DNA of 64,000 nucleotides, from NCBI GenBank assembly GCA_026397915.1, contig JAPLTX010000008.1, forward strand, positions 124,001-188,000, written 5' to 3'. Below the pieces are notes generated by a model. That model was not told the DNA's origin. It ran no database searches and saw only the letters and a program-made list of their open reading frames with translations. The translations under genes and the position numbers were made by a program. Position 1 is the first letter of the stretch. Every line of letters starts with the position of its first letter. This DNA is from Verrucomicrobiota bacterium (GTDB lineage Bacteria; Verrucomicrobiota; Verrucomicrobiia; CAIQCK01). Positions 55,795-63,432 of the stretch are shown one piece after another.

Positions 55795-55971
55795 TCAAAA
55801 CGACACGACGAGGTGCCAGATGTAGGTGTAGGCCCAGGCGTCGTAGGTTTCCCATTGCTGCTTGACGAGGTCTTCGCGGCCGGTCATCGGCGGGAGTTCC
55901 TTGATCTTCTGTTCCCACGGCACGACGGTGCCGGGCTTGGGGGCGGGGTTGGATTGAGGTTGGTCAGGCAT
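55795..55971 (-). CDS. Small conserved-looking partner protein of the URO-D gene
   Basis: A 58-residue protein starting M-P-D-Q-P-Q-S-N and ending Y-I-W-H-L-V-V-S-F. It has an excellent ribosome site (AAGGAG, 7 bases before the ATG) and follows the URO-D gene by 14 bases, so cotranscription is very likely. It has a Pro-rich start and an aromatic C-terminal part (W-E-T-Y-D-A-W-A-Y-T-Y-I-W). I recognise no family. The longer frame uses a TTG and is less likely. Confidence 0.55.
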   Translation of the reverse strand: MPDQPQSNPAPKPGTVVPWEQKIKELPPMTGREDLVKQQWETYDAWAYTYIWHLVVSF

Positions 55972-55985
55972 GGTCGTCTCCTTTT

Positions 55986-57185
55986 TCAATAAACTCCAAA
56001 TTCGCGGCCGGCGTCGGTCATGGCTTGGATGTTCTCGACCTTGGCATCGTTCTGGACGATGGCGCCGGCGTCGAGGATGTAGCCGCCGTCGCGCGCGACG
56101 GTCTGGATCACCTTCTTGGTGTAGTCGCGGACTTCCTCAGGCTTGCCGTAGGCAAGCATGACGTTGGGGATGCCGCCGCTGATGGCGAACCGGTCGCCAA
56201 GGACGCGGTGGACCTCGAAGATGTCGTCGCGGTCGCAGTGGAAGATGATGCTGCCGGCGGGCAACTCGCGGAAGGTCTTCAGGTGCGCGCCCCATTTGCC
56301 CTCGGCGTAGAAGAGGACCTGATGGCCGCGTTTCCACAACTCGAGCACGATGGGCTTGAGGGTTGGCCACATGATCTTGTCGAAGTGGTCCTGCGAGACG
56401 AACGGCACGCAGCCGCGGTGCATCCAGATGGTGACGGGCAGCGTCTTGGTCGGGTCGGCGCTCATCAAGGCGATCTGGAACATGTGCGGCTGGAGGGCTT
56501 CGCAGGCGGCGAGGACTTTGTCGGGCTGCTCCATGAGGTCCATGCAGAGGCCGATGAAACCGCGGAACTTGTCGGCGAGGATGTCCAGCGGGGCCTTGAG
56601 GATGCCGGCGATGGCGGAGACGGTGCCGGTTTCCCGCCGCATCCGCTCGATGGCGCGCGGGAAGGCGCAGAAGTAGTTCATAACGGCCATGCCGCCCTTG
56701 AGGAACGCGAGGTTGTTGCGCACTGTGGTGGGCTGGCCGGGTTTGACAACTTCGGTGGAGACGCGCGGCAGCCAGGTGTTGAGGAGGTAGCCGGTCGGGT
56801 CGGCGATGAGCGCGTCGTATTCGTCGGGCTGCATGAAACTGCCGGTGTCCTCGGGCGGCTCGATGTAGTTGAAGCCGCCGTTGGGCGAGAGGCCGACGCC
56901 GGGAACGCCGTAATACTTGAGGCCGACGACCTGCGGGATGGTGCCGTAGAGATAAACCATGTTGGGCACAGTGGCGTCCCAGTCGAATTTCTTGCAGCAT
57001 GCGCGCGTCGCCTCGAAGGCCAGCTCGAAATCCTGCGTGACCTCCTGGCAGGTGTGGCCGCTGACGTTGCAGATGAACTCCGCGACGAAGGGCCGGATGG
57101 GAACCATGTCCGGTTTGCCTTTGTGGAGGGCGGTGGTGTAACGCTTGAGACGCTGCTGATAGAGAGCTTCCATGTCTTGGGCCAT
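55986..57185 (-). CDS. Uroporphyrinogen decarboxylase (URO-D) family protein
   Basis: A 399-residue URO-D-fold protein: R-P-F-V-A-E-F, G-I-L-K-A-P-L-D-I-L-A, H-C-D-R-D-D-I-F and an Ala/Gly-rich end. Many relatives are not heme enzymes but methyltransferases of one-carbon metabolism, and typical heme-URO-D residues are not plain here, so heme synthesis should not be assumed. ATG 57185 has AGAGGA in front; the frame could begin earlier at 57290, but that stretch is poor. The small gene at 55795 follows directly. Confidence 0.8.
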   Translation of the reverse strand: MAQDMEALYQQRLKRYTTALHKGKPDMVPIRPFVAEFICNVSGHTCQEVTQDFELAFEATRACCKKFDWDATVPNMVYLYGTIPQVVGLKYYGVPGVGLSPNGGFNYIEPPEDTGSFMQPDEYDALIADPTGYLLNTWLPRVSTEVVKPGQPTTVRNNLAFLKGGMAVMNYFCAFPRAIERMRRETGTVSAIAGILKAPLDILADKFRGFIGLCMDLMEQPDKVLAACEALQPHMFQIALMSADPTKTLPVTIWMHRGCVPFVSQDHFDKIMWPTLKPIVLELWKRGHQVLFYAEGKWGAHLKTFRELPAGSIIFHCDRDDIFEVHRVLGDRFAISGGIPNVMLAYGKPEEVRDYTKKVIQTVARDGGYILDAGAIVQNDAKVENIQAMTDAGREFGVY

Positions 57186-57210
57186 GATCGGTTCCTCTTG
57201 AGTTATGACG

Positions 57211-57234
57211 GTGCCGGCAAGATGCCGGCGGCAC
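57211..57234. repeat. REP-like palindrome upstream of the URO-D gene
   Basis: GTGCCGGCAAGATGCCGGCGGCAC: GCCGGC at both ends of the AAGAT loop forms a perfect six-pair hairpin, and the outer GTG/CAC also pair. It lies in the gap between the sulfatase and URO-D genes, 26 bases from the URO-D start. The pattern is like the short GC-rich palindromes scattered in Verrucomicrobia genomes. Confidence 0.5.
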
Positions 57235-57356
57235 GTTGGCGCGCAGACTACGGATTCAGCCCGCGCATGGCGAGTCTGAAATCGCGACAATGAGCCGGCG
57301 CGCGGTGAAGGAGTGAGCGCGCGGAATGAAACGCAGAGGGGCGCTAAGGCTTCGAG

Positions 57357-58835
57357 CTATGACGCGGCGGCTCTCTTCTTCGCCTTCTTGGCTTTCTTTT
57401 CGGGGTTCTTGATCTTGCCGGTCTGCTCTTTGTTTACCTTCGGCAGCCACTTGGCCAGTTCTTCTTTTTCTTTAGCGTATTCCGGCTTCTTGGCGAGGTT
57501 AGTCCACTCCAGCGGGTCCATCGAATTGTGGTAAAGCTCCTCATCGCCGTTGGCGTAGCGGATGTAGCGCCAGTCTTCGCTGCGGATGGCGTGGTTGTTG
57601 TAGAGCCACGTCATGATGGCGGGCTTGTCCCACGGCGCCGCCGGGTCAGTGAGCAGCTTGCGGATGCTCTCGCCTTCAACGTGCTGCGGCTTCGGCAGGC
57701 CGCAAAGGTCGCAGAGCGTCGGGTAAATCTGCATGTAGTCCACAGTGCGGTTGCAGACGCCGCCGGGTTTTGTGACGCCGGGCACGATCCACATGTAAGG
57801 CGCGCGAGTGGCTTCTTCCCAGAGCGCGAACTTGCGCCAATGCTGCTTCTCGCCGAGATGCCAGCCGTGGTCGCTCCAGAGGCAGATGATGGTGTTGTCC
57901 TTGTGGGCGCTCTTGTCGAAACCCTCGATGAGCCGGCCGATCATCGCATCGCAGAACGTGATCGTTGCCAGATACTCCTGCACGGCTTCCTTCCAACGGC
58001 CGGACTTCAAGATGGCGGCATGATCACCGTTGGGTTTGGCCATCGCGATGCCGGCGGGCGGGATGTCGTCGAGGTCGTTCTCCTGCACCTTCGGCAACTG
58101 GATTTTGTCGAGCGGATACAGCTCGTAATACTTCTTCGGCACCGACCATGGCATGTGCGGTTTGTGCATGCCGCAGGCGAAGAAAAACGGCTTCTCCTGC
58201 GGCTGGCTGAGCTTCTTGACGATGTAGCTGACGGATTGGTAATCCGCCATGTCCTTATCCTCGCAGTCGAGCGGACCGAATCGGATGCCGCCGACCCCGT
58301 CCCAGCCTTCCTTGGCCTGGCCCGCGCTCTTGTGTTTCTTACCGCGGACCGGGGCGTTGGGGTCGTCCTCATTGCCCCGCCCGCGGTCACTCAGGTAATC
58401 GTCCCAATCGCTGAGCCGGTTGAAGCCGCCAGCGCCGCCGTGGAAAATCTTGCCCGCACCGACGACGTGGTAGCCATTGTTCTTGAAGTGCAGCGGGATC
58501 GTGACGGTGCCTTCGGGGACGATCTTCCGCCAGTCGTCGCTGTTTCCATAGACGCCGCTTGTGCCGGGGCGCAGTCCCGTCAACAGCGCGGCGCGCGACG
58601 GGTTGCAGCAGGGCGAGGCGCAGAAGCTGCGGGTGAAATGCACGCCGCGCGCGGCGAGCTTGTCGAGGTTGGGCGTTTTGACCTGCTTGTTGCCGAGGTA
58701 GCCGACCCAGTCGCGCAGGTCGTCAATGGCGATGAACAGGACGTTGGGCTTGGCGGCAGGTTTGTCGTCAGCGCCCTGCGTCGGATTGAAGCCGGACAAG
58801 CCGAGGCAGAGGATAACCATCAGCAAACGTTTCAT
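57357..58835 (-). CDS. Secreted sulfatase, iduronate-2-sulfatase-like
   Basis: A 492-residue arylsulfatase-family protein with signal peptide (V-I-L-C-L-G-L-S-G-F). V-L-F-I-A-I-D-D-L-R has the metal Asp pair (38-39). C-N-P-S-R (77-81) is the C-x-P-S-R site whose Cys becomes formylglycine. W-S-D-H-G-W-H-L-G-E-K near residue 320 is the other metal site. The layout is like iduronate-2-sulfatases of Planctomycetes. The C-terminus has many Lys residues. A formylglycine-generating enzyme is not in the window. Start ATG 58835 has AAAGGAG 6-7 bases before it. Cleaves sulfate from a glycan, probably the same kind of polymer as the lyase neighbours. Confidence 0.92.
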   Translation of the reverse strand: MKRLLMVILCLGLSGFNPTQGADDKPAAKPNVLFIAIDDLRDWVGYLGNKQVKTPNLDKLAARGVHFTRSFCASPCCNPSRAALLTGLRPGTSGVYGNSDDWRKIVPEGTVTIPLHFKNNGYHVVGAGKIFHGGAGGFNRLSDWDDYLSDRGRGNEDDPNAPVRGKKHKSAGQAKEGWDGVGGIRFGPLDCEDKDMADYQSVSYIVKKLSQPQEKPFFFACGMHKPHMPWSVPKKYYELYPLDKIQLPKVQENDLDDIPPAGIAMAKPNGDHAAILKSGRWKEAVQEYLATITFCDAMIGRLIEGFDKSAHKDNTIICLWSDHGWHLGEKQHWRKFALWEEATRAPYMWIVPGVTKPGGVCNRTVDYMQIYPTLCDLCGLPKPQHVEGESIRKLLTDPAAPWDKPAIMTWLYNNHAIRSEDWRYIRYANGDEELYHNSMDPLEWTNLAKKPEYAKEKEELAKWLPKVNKEQTGKIKNPEKKAKKAKKRAAAS

Positions 58836-58907
58836 TCGCACTCCTTTTGCGTTTTCAAACACCAGCCACAGCTTGGAGTTGCGCTGCGACCTGCCCGCCA
58901 CGGCGAC

Positions 58908-59375
58908 TCAACCTTGCAGCTTCAACCTGCTCCGCAGCTCCTCCACGAGCGGGAATTGCCGCTCGCTCATCTTCTCCTTCGCCTGCGGGACGGTGAAGAA
59001 CCCGGCGCGGTCCACTTCCGGGAACTCGCACCTCTTGCCGGAGCGCGGTGGCCACTCCAGCGTGAACGTGTTGCTCCGCAGCGCGGCGGGATCGCAATCG
59101 CCCTCGAATGCCCACGCGTGGACGATCTTGCCGCTCCTGAGTTGCACGGGCGTCAGCTCGATGAACGGCTCGCGCACGGCAAAACCGGTTTCTTCCCGGA
59201 ACTCGCGCTGCGCGGCGGCGAGCGCGTCCTCGCCCTCGGCAATCTCGCCCTTCGGGATGGACCACCAGCCGGCGTCCTTGTGTTTCCAGAGCGGCCCGCC
59301 GGGGTGGACGAGCAGCACTTGCAGCTCGCCGCCGGCGCGGCGATACATCAGCAACCCGGCACTGGTCTTGGGCAT
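58908..59375 (-). CDS. NUDIX hydrolase
   Basis: A 155-residue protein. G-E-I-A-E-G-E-D-x7-R-E-F-R-E-E-T-G-F is the NUDIX box (G-x5-E-x7-R-E-x-x-E-E-x-G), binding divalent metal and cleaving a nucleoside diphosphate-linked compound. S-A-G-L-L-M-Y-R-R near the start fits the first strands. The substrate is unknown. ATG 59375 is preferred over the earlier ATG (59441) because the latter overlaps the terminator hairpin of the next gene. Confidence 0.85.
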   Translation of the reverse strand: MPKTSAGLLMYRRAGGELQVLLVHPGGPLWKHKDAGWWSIPKGEIAEGEDALAAAQREFREETGFAVREPFIELTPVQLRSGKIVHAWAFEGDCDPAALRSNTFTLEWPPRSGKRCEFPEVDRAGFFTVPQAKEKMSERQFPLVEELRSRLKLQG

Positions 59376-59402
59376 GGGGCAATACCTTTGTCGCAGCAAA
59401 GA

Positions 59403-59429
59403 AAAGCGGCGGGTGTTGCCCGCCGCTTT
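59403..59429 (-). terminator. Terminator after the Cys-rich protein gene
   Basis: AAAGCGGCGGG (59403-59413) pairs perfectly with CCCGCCGCTTT (59419-59429) around TGTTG. On the minus strand a TTTTCTTT tract follows the hairpin. It lies between the stop of the 59451 gene (minus strand) and the NUDIX start, so it ends that transcript; it may also work from the other direction. Confidence 0.8.
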
Positions 59430-59450
59430 CCCAAACTTCACGAACGCATG

Positions 59451-59801
59451 TTAACTGCCGCAGGCACCCGACGGACAAGCCCCGCCCTGTTTCGCCTTCT
59501 CGCAAGCTGTCTTCCATACAGTCACTTGCTCGGGCGTCAGCAACGACTCGATGGCCTTCATGCACTTCGCACAAGATTCCGGCGTGCGGCCGGCCTTGGT
59601 GCATTCCTCGCGCAACGCAGCGATCTGGGTCTTCTGCTCGGCGCTCAGGTTGAGTTTGCCCAGCACGTCCGTCTTGCCCGCCAGCGGGCAGCTCTTGGCT
59701 CCGGCCGCCGAGGGGCACGACGGACAGCCGCCCTGCCCGTAAAGCGTCGCGACACTCGCCATCACCGCTGCTGCAACCAATAATCCGATGATCTTCTTCA
59801 T
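59451..59801 (-). CDS. Small Cys-rich secreted protein
   Basis: A 116-residue protein with a signal peptide (K-I-I-G-L-L-V-A-A-A-V-M-A). The mature part has nine Cys (26, 29, 38, 67, 77, 80, 100, 109, 114), including C-P-S-C and C-A-K-C. L-N-L-S-A-E-Q-K-T-Q-I and L-L-T-P-E-Q-V look like the helices of Spy/CpxP-type periplasmic sensors. It may bind a metal or act in envelope stress, but no function can be assigned. A TGTGATAGCGTCA motif is about 47 bases before its ATG. Confidence 0.6.
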   Translation of the reverse strand: MKKIIGLLVAAAVMASVATLYGQGGCPSCPSAAGAKSCPLAGKTDVLGKLNLSAEQKTQIAALREECTKAGRTPESCAKCMKAIESLLTPEQVTVWKTACEKAKQGGACPSGACGS

Positions 59802-60004
59802 TTGTTATCTTCCTTTCAGTGCTTGGTAATTACTTCGCTTTTCGACCTGACGCTATCACATGTGGTTCAAATGGCAACTGCCAGCGCACGTCCCGCGCCG
59901 CAACGCGGGTTTGACGCGAACTGTCTGTTTGGCGTTAAATCCCGGCGGACGGACAATGCCGTCGCCGTAAACCGCAAATTCAAAATCAGAAACCTGAAAC
60001 CCGG

Positions 60005-60535
60005 ATGAAAACCCTCATCACCGTCTTCGGCGGCTCGCGTTGCAGCCCGGACTCCGCAGAGTATCGCGATGCCGTGAAACTGGGCCGGCTGCTCGCCGGG
60101 CAGGGCTTCACGGTCGTGTGCGGCGGTTACGGCGGCGTGATGGAGGCCGTCAGCCGAGGCGCGCGCGCAGCCGGCGGCGAAGTGCTGGGCATCACGCTGA
60201 CGCAAAGGGCCGCGGCCCCCAACGAACACCTTACCCGCGCGCATCCCGCGCCGGACCTCTACGAGCGGCTGCGGCGGCTCATTCACCAGTCCGTCGGCTA
60301 CATCGCTCTGCGCGGCGGCATGGGCACGGTCGCGGAGGTGGCCGTGGTATGGAACGAATTCCTGCTCAACGCCCTCTCGCCACGGCCCCTGGTGTTGCTC
60401 GGCGACTGCTGGCCGCCGGTCATCGCCGCGTTGCGGCAACATCTGCCTGTTGAGGAGCGCGACATGAAATGGATCCAGTTTGCCGCCACGTCGGAGGAGG
60501 CTGTGCGGTGTATGGAAGAACTGCTCCCTTCCTGA
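60005..60535 (+). CDS. LOG-family (SLOG-like) nucleotide-binding protein
   Basis: A 176-residue Rossmann-like protein. The motifs G-G-Y-G-G-V-M-E-A (41-49) and G-G-M-G-T-V-A-E-V (104-112) are those of the LOG/lysine-decarboxylase-like family (here with L-R-G-G in place of the common P-G-G). Members remove ribose from cytokinin-like nucleotides or bind nucleotides. It starts with M-K-T-L-I-T-V-F-G-G-S, the usual opening. A neighbouring Gfo/Idh gene follows 79 bases later. No functional link is evident. Confidence 0.82.
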   Translation: MKTLITVFGGSRCSPDSAEYRDAVKLGRLLAGQGFTVVCGGYGGVMEAVSRGARAAGGEVLGITLTQRAAAPNEHLTRAHPAPDLYERLRRLIHQSVGYIALRGGMGTVAEVAVVWNEFLLNALSPRPLVLLGDCWPPVIAALRQHLPVEERDMKWIQFAATSEEAVRCMEELLPS

Positions 60536-60578
60536 GCCGGTCCTCGCGGCAAATCGAGCAGCGAATCCCGCAAAATGC

Positions 60579-60606
60579 TTGTCGCGCCGCGCTGGGCCGG
60601 CATAAT
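60579..60606 (+). promoter_or_regulatory. Candidate promoter of a leaderless Gfo/Idh transcript
   Basis: TTGTCG (60579-60584) and CATAAT (60601-60606) are 16 bases apart. The expected start site, 60613-60614, is one or two bases before the ATG at 60615, so the mRNA may be leaderless. A GGCCGG/CCGGCC hairpin (60595-60600 and 60609-60614) surrounds the -10 element. No ribosome site is seen. Confidence 0.45.
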
Positions 60607-60614
60607 GACCGGCC

Positions 60615-61604
60615 ATGAAAATTCGCTGCATCCATGTCGGTGTCGGCGGCCGCGGTGTGTGGCCGGTCAAACTGTCCGCCAGTCGCCAGGATTTCGAGTC
60701 GGTGGCGTTCGTGGACGTGAAGCCCGAAAACATCGCCGCCGCTCGCGCGCTGAACCCGAAGATCACCGAGGCGCAGTGCTTCACGCGAATGGAAGACGCG
60801 CTGGCGAAAGTCGAGGCCGACGCGGTGGTCGTCATCACGCCGCCGCACCTGCATCACGCGCAATGCCTCGCCGCCATCCGCGCCGGCAAACATGTGTTCG
60901 TCGAGAAGCCGCTGACGATGTCGCTCGCCGAATCGCGCGAGGTCGTCGCCGAGGCCGACAAGCGCGGCGTGAAGCTGTGCGTCGGCCAGAACGCGCTCTA
61001 CAACGGCGGCAACGCCACATTCGCGCGACTGGTCGCCGAGCGGAAATACGGTCGCGCCGCCAACGGCCTCATGATCAAGTTCGGCTGGCGGCCGAAGGTG
61101 CACCACTCCGGCGGCGTGCATCATTCCTATCTCTGGGAGCGCGGCGTCCACGACTTCGACACGATGCGCGCGATCTTCGGCGAAGAGGTTAAACGCGTGT
61201 CGGCGATGTCGTTCAACCCGCCGTGGAGTCCCTACCAACACGGCTCTGGCATGCATGCGTGGCTGGAGTTTGAGAGCGGCGCGACGTGCGCCTATTCGTG
61301 TTCGTTCGCGGTTTACGGGCCAGAGATGGGCCTGCGCGTGGATTGCGAGCAGGCGTCGCTGGTCGAGTTGAACAAGGAGAAGAAGCTCGCCATCTGGAAG
61401 CCAAACGTGAAGGAGGCGGAGATCATCGGTTGGGACGCCAACCCGCAGCCCGAGGCGATCCTGCTCGACGGTTGGCTTCGCTACATCAAAGACGGCGTCG
61501 AGCCGCGTTTTGGCGGCCACGAGAACCTCAAGACGCTCGCGTTGATCGAGGCGCTCGGTGTTTCCGCCGACGAAGGCCGGGTCGTCGAGGTCGGCAAGCT
61601 GTAG
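60615..61604 (+). CDS. Gfo/Idh/MocA family oxidoreductase, cytoplasmic
   Basis: A 329-residue NAD(P)-dependent dehydrogenase without signal peptide. V-G-V-G-G-R-G-V-W near residue 8 is the Rossmann site; T-P-P-H-L-H-H and E-K-P-L-T follow, as in the family. H-H-S-G-G-V-H-H-S and D-F-D-T-M-R-A belong to the substrate domain. It differs from the two exported relatives in this window by size and location. Substrate unknown. A possible leaderless start is described at 60579-60606. Confidence 0.88.
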   Translation: MKIRCIHVGVGGRGVWPVKLSASRQDFESVAFVDVKPENIAAARALNPKITEAQCFTRMEDALAKVEADAVVVITPPHLHHAQCLAAIRAGKHVFVEKPLTMSLAESREVVAEADKRGVKLCVGQNALYNGGNATFARLVAERKYGRAANGLMIKFGWRPKVHHSGGVHHSYLWERGVHDFDTMRAIFGEEVKRVSAMSFNPPWSPYQHGSGMHAWLEFESGATCAYSCSFAVYGPEMGLRVDCEQASLVELNKEKKLAIWKPNVKEAEIIGWDANPQPEAILLDGWLRYIKDGVEPRFGGHENLKTLALIEALGVSADEGRVVEVGKL

Positions 61605-61655
61605 GCGGGACGGTCGTTTTTCCAAGGCTCCGCCGCTCCGGCGCGCGCCGTCTGT

Positions 61656-62237
61656 CTATTTCAACGGCAGCCACAACTCCAGGAGCACCTTTGTGTCGGG
61701 CTGTAGTTTGGTGAGGAAGGTCGAGGAATCGCGCACGCCATAGTCGGTCCATTTCATCTCGCCGCCGCCGGTTAGATGATAACGCCCGGCCTCCACCGAG
61801 AACTGTCCGCCGATAACGAGCGGGCGCGTTACATCGCGGATGGTGAGCAGGCCCGACAACAAGAACGATTGGTTCTCCGTGACGGTGACTCGTTCCAGCG
61901 TGAAGGTGATTTTCGGAAACCGGCCTCGTTCGAGGCACTCTTCGCGCCACTTGTGATCGCGGCCGCCGCTACCGGTGGTGAGCGCCGTGACGTCCACCTC
62001 GACAGTGCCGCGCAGTGAGTTCAGGTCACCGGGTCGCGCGAAGCGCGCCCAGCCGGTGAGTTCCTTCAACTCACCCTTGATCGTGCCCCAGGTCGCAGGC
62101 ACCGCGAAGCCCACGATGCAGTTGTTGGTGGAGAGATTGATTGTCGGCATCTGCTGCGCGCCGACAACGGTCGTGGACACGACCAGCGCCGCCAGCCAGC
62201 CGACGCAACGCGCCATCACTCTATTGCTCCGTTTCAT
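61656..62237 (-). CDS. Secreted YceI-family protein
   Basis: A 193-residue protein with signal peptide (C-V-G-W-L-A-A-L-V-V-S-T-T-V-V). The lipocalin-like YceI fold is suggested by F-A-V-P-A-T-W-G-T-I-K-G, V-E-V-D-V-T-A-L-T-T, F-P-K-I-T-F-T-L and G-L-L-T-I-R-D-V-T-R-P-L. It binds an isoprenoid or amide-type lipid in relatives. An ATG at 62237 or 62216 could be the start; the earlier one gives a better signal. No operon partner is visible. Confidence 0.82.
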   Translation of the reverse strand: MKRSNRVMARCVGWLAALVVSTTVVGAQQMPTINLSTNNCIVGFAVPATWGTIKGELKELTGWARFARPGDLNSLRGTVEVDVTALTTGSGGRDHKWREECLERGRFPKITFTLERVTVTENQSFLLSGLLTIRDVTRPLVIGGQFSVEAGRYHLTGGGEMKWTDYGVRDSSTFLTKLQPDTKVLLELWLPLK

Positions 62238-62291
62238 TTGGCCGCGCACTCTACCCGTGCGTTCCAGCGGCGTCACTTTCAAACTGCGCGC

Positions 62292-63431
62292 CTACTGGTT
62301 CACATGCACCACCTTCGCCGGCGGGAAGCCGTTGAAGTAAGTGGAGGAGGCGTGGCTGTAAGCGCCGATGTTCTCGCTGTAGAGCAGGTCGCCCAGTTGG
62401 AGGTCGGGCAGGTTCTCGGCCATCGAGACCACGTCCAGCGCGTCGCACGTCGGGCCAAAGACGGAGCAAATCTGTGTCGCGCCTTTCTTGAACGACTTCA
62501 GGTGGTAGTGGCAGTGGTCGAAGATGACGCCGGAAAAGGTGTGATAAACACCGTCGTTGATGTAGTAGCAGAGTTTGCCGTCGCGCACGGCCTTGCCGAT
62601 AATCTTCGAGATGGCGGTCGCCGTCGTCGCGACGAGGAACCGGCCCGGCTCGGCCAGAATCTGCACCTCCTTCGGGAACAGCCGGTCAATCTCGCGATTG
62701 ATGACCTTCGCCAGTTCGCGGAACGGTTTGACCGACGCGTCATACGGCGCGGGGAAACCGCCGCCGATGTCTAGCAGGTTCATTTTCTTGTAGCCGCGAT
62801 CCTTCGCCTCCTTGAAGATGTTCGCGGCGAGGTTGATCGCCTGGACGTAGTTCTCGAAGTTGGTGGTCTGGCTGCCGACGTGGAAGCTGAGGCCCTCGAC
62901 GACGAGGCCGGCCTTGTTGGCTTCGAGGATGAGGTCCACCGCTTCACCCGGCGCCGCGCCAAACTTTGACGACAGTTCCACCATCGCACCGGTGTTCGGC
63001 ACCTTCAGCCGCAGCGCAAGCCCCGCGTGTGGCGCGTGGCGCTTGATCTTCTTGATCTCCTCGGAGTTGTCGAACGTCACCAGCGGCTTGTATTGGTCGA
63101 GTTGCTCCAGCGTCTCGGTGGCCTTGATCGGGTTGGCGTAAATGATCTTGTCCCAGATCCAGTCCTGCCGCTGCTTGGCCGGCATCTCCTTGATGTTCTC
63201 ATAAACGATCATGAACTCCGGCATCGAGGCCACATCGAAGCTCGCGCCGGCTTTGTAGAGCGTGCGGACGATGGCCGGGAGGGAGTTGGCCTTCACCGCG
63301 AAGTAAGCCTGCACGCGCGGTAGATATTTTTTGAACTCCGCGTAGTTGCGCCGCAACTCGTCATGGTCCACCACGAACAACGGCGTGCCGTGCTCCTTCG
63401 CCAGTTTCTTCAGAGTGCTCTTGGTGACCAT
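62292..63431 (-). CDS. Ornithine/lysine decarboxylase (fold type III PLP enzyme)
   Basis: A 379-residue alanine-racemase-fold decarboxylase. Y-F-A-V-K-A-N-S has the PLP Lys47; G-L-S-F-H-V-G-S-Q and D-I-G-G-G-F-P are phosphate-binding; F-G-P-T-C-D-A-L-D carries the catalytic Cys329 near the C-terminus. This is the eukaryote-like ODC/LDC group found in many bacteria. Its product would be putrescine (or cadaverine). The homospermidine synthase gene precedes it on the minus strand by one base, which favours ornithine as substrate. Confidence 0.88.
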   Translation of the reverse strand: MVTKSTLKKLAKEHGTPLFVVDHDELRRNYAEFKKYLPRVQAYFAVKANSLPAIVRTLYKAGASFDVASMPEFMIVYENIKEMPAKQRQDWIWDKIIYANPIKATETLEQLDQYKPLVTFDNSEEIKKIKRHAPHAGLALRLKVPNTGAMVELSSKFGAAPGEAVDLILEANKAGLVVEGLSFHVGSQTTNFENYVQAINLAANIFKEAKDRGYKKMNLLDIGGGFPAPYDASVKPFRELAKVINREIDRLFPKEVQILAEPGRFLVATTATAISKIIGKAVRDGKLCYYINDGVYHTFSGVIFDHCHYHLKSFKKGATQICSVFGPTCDALDVVSMAENLPDLQLGDLLYSENIGAYSHASSTYFNGFPPAKVVHVNQ

Positions 63432-63432
63432 C

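Noticed and set aside
59892..59909. CCCGCG/CGCGGG hairpin upstream of the LOG-like gene
   Set aside because: Short palindrome of common GC type without a T tract; no regulatory context.
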